From Flavobacterium hibisci (GTDB lineage: Bacteria; Bacteroidota; Bacteroidia; Flavobacteriales; Flavobacteriaceae): 33,120 nucleotides of DNA. The position numbers and the translations under genes are program-made. The stretch covers positions 1 to 33,120 of the forward strand of contig NZ_JAIQDW010000032.1 of NCBI RefSeq assembly GCF_020026925.1, read 5' to 3'. Positions 33,114-33,120 of the stretch are shown here, one piece after another. How positions within the stretch are numbered: the stretch's first letter is position 1; every line of letters begins with the position of its first letter. A model generated the notes under the pieces. It did no database searches. It was not told where the DNA came from and saw only the letters and a program-made list of their open reading frames with translations.

Positions 33114-33120
33114 AATATTG

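Noticed and set aside
33058..33120. Possible start of a rightward gene (ATG at 33058, open to the window end)
   Set aside because: Only 21 codons are visible and the encoded residues match nothing that I recognise. The rightward promoter-like motif at 33101-33108 lies downstream of this ATG.
1..33120. CRISPR arrays, tRNA or rRNA genes, insertion sequences with transposase, prophage genes
   Set aside because: None is visible: no regularly spaced repeats, no cloverleaf or rRNA stretches recognised, and no transposase or integrase reading frame.

Overview
This is an AT-rich chromosomal window from a member of the Flavobacteriaceae, most likely a Flavobacterium species. Four things point there. 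Matches to the Bacteroidetes promoter motif TAnnTTTG lie just upstream of genes. Shine-Dalgarno sequences are weak or absent. The exbB-exbD-exbD-tonB cluster and the TonB N-terminus have the typical Bacteroidetes form. The enzyme complement (kynurenine pathway, DUF3857 proteins, a 407-residue AroA) also fits. Nothing looks like a prophage, plasmid, CRISPR array, tRNA or rRNA. Most of it is core genome with a few small intergenic elements.

Layout. 1-216: a structured flavobacterial intergenic repeat and a terminator. 217-3560: an FtsX/LolE-type ABC permease, a YkgJ-type Cys-cluster protein, a SAM methyltransferase and queE. 3660-9414: one long leftward operon, exbB-exbD1-exbD2-tonB-small membrane protein-PstS-like lipoprotein-TPR protein, with promoter near 9479 and terminator near 3611. 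9793-12716: a HerA-like ATPase and kynurenine 3-monooxygenase, convergent around an 18-bp perfect inverted repeat. 12717-13119: a second copy of the structured repeat. 13120-18137: a serine hydrolase with TPRs, a DUF6157 protein, a small secreted orphan and a penicillin acylase-type Ntn hydrolase. 18243-21690: an AsmA-like envelope protein and an unusual 601-residue protein resembling a nitronate monooxygenase-type TIM barrel with a Cys-rich C-terminus. 21754-24799: a glycine-zipper lipoprotein, kynureninase and queA. 24965-25132: a 168-bp element bounded by 28-bp inverted repeats. 25142-32783: a leftward series of three DUF3857 proteins, a MazG-type pyrophosphohydrolase and aroA. 32847-32999: a C-terminal remnant of dtd.

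How the genes work together. ExbB, two ExbDs and TonB form a proton-driven motor that energises outer-membrane TonB-dependent transport. The co-transcribed PstS-like lipoprotein and TPR protein suggest an envelope role beyond the motor. KMO and KynU are two steps of tryptophan breakdown through 3-hydroxykynurenine, but they sit about 10 kb apart. QueE and QueA are two steps of queuosine synthesis, also unlinked. The three DUF3857 proteins look like an envelope module: the first keeps a transglutaminase-like Cys-His-Asp set, while the two tandem paralogues have lost the Cys and His.

The items most worth a second look are the 601-residue FMN-barrel-like protein, the DUF3857 trio with two apparent pseudoenzymes, the broken dtd, the exb/ton-PstS-TPR operon and the two families of intergenic elements. 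I see no clearly new defence or mobile system here.
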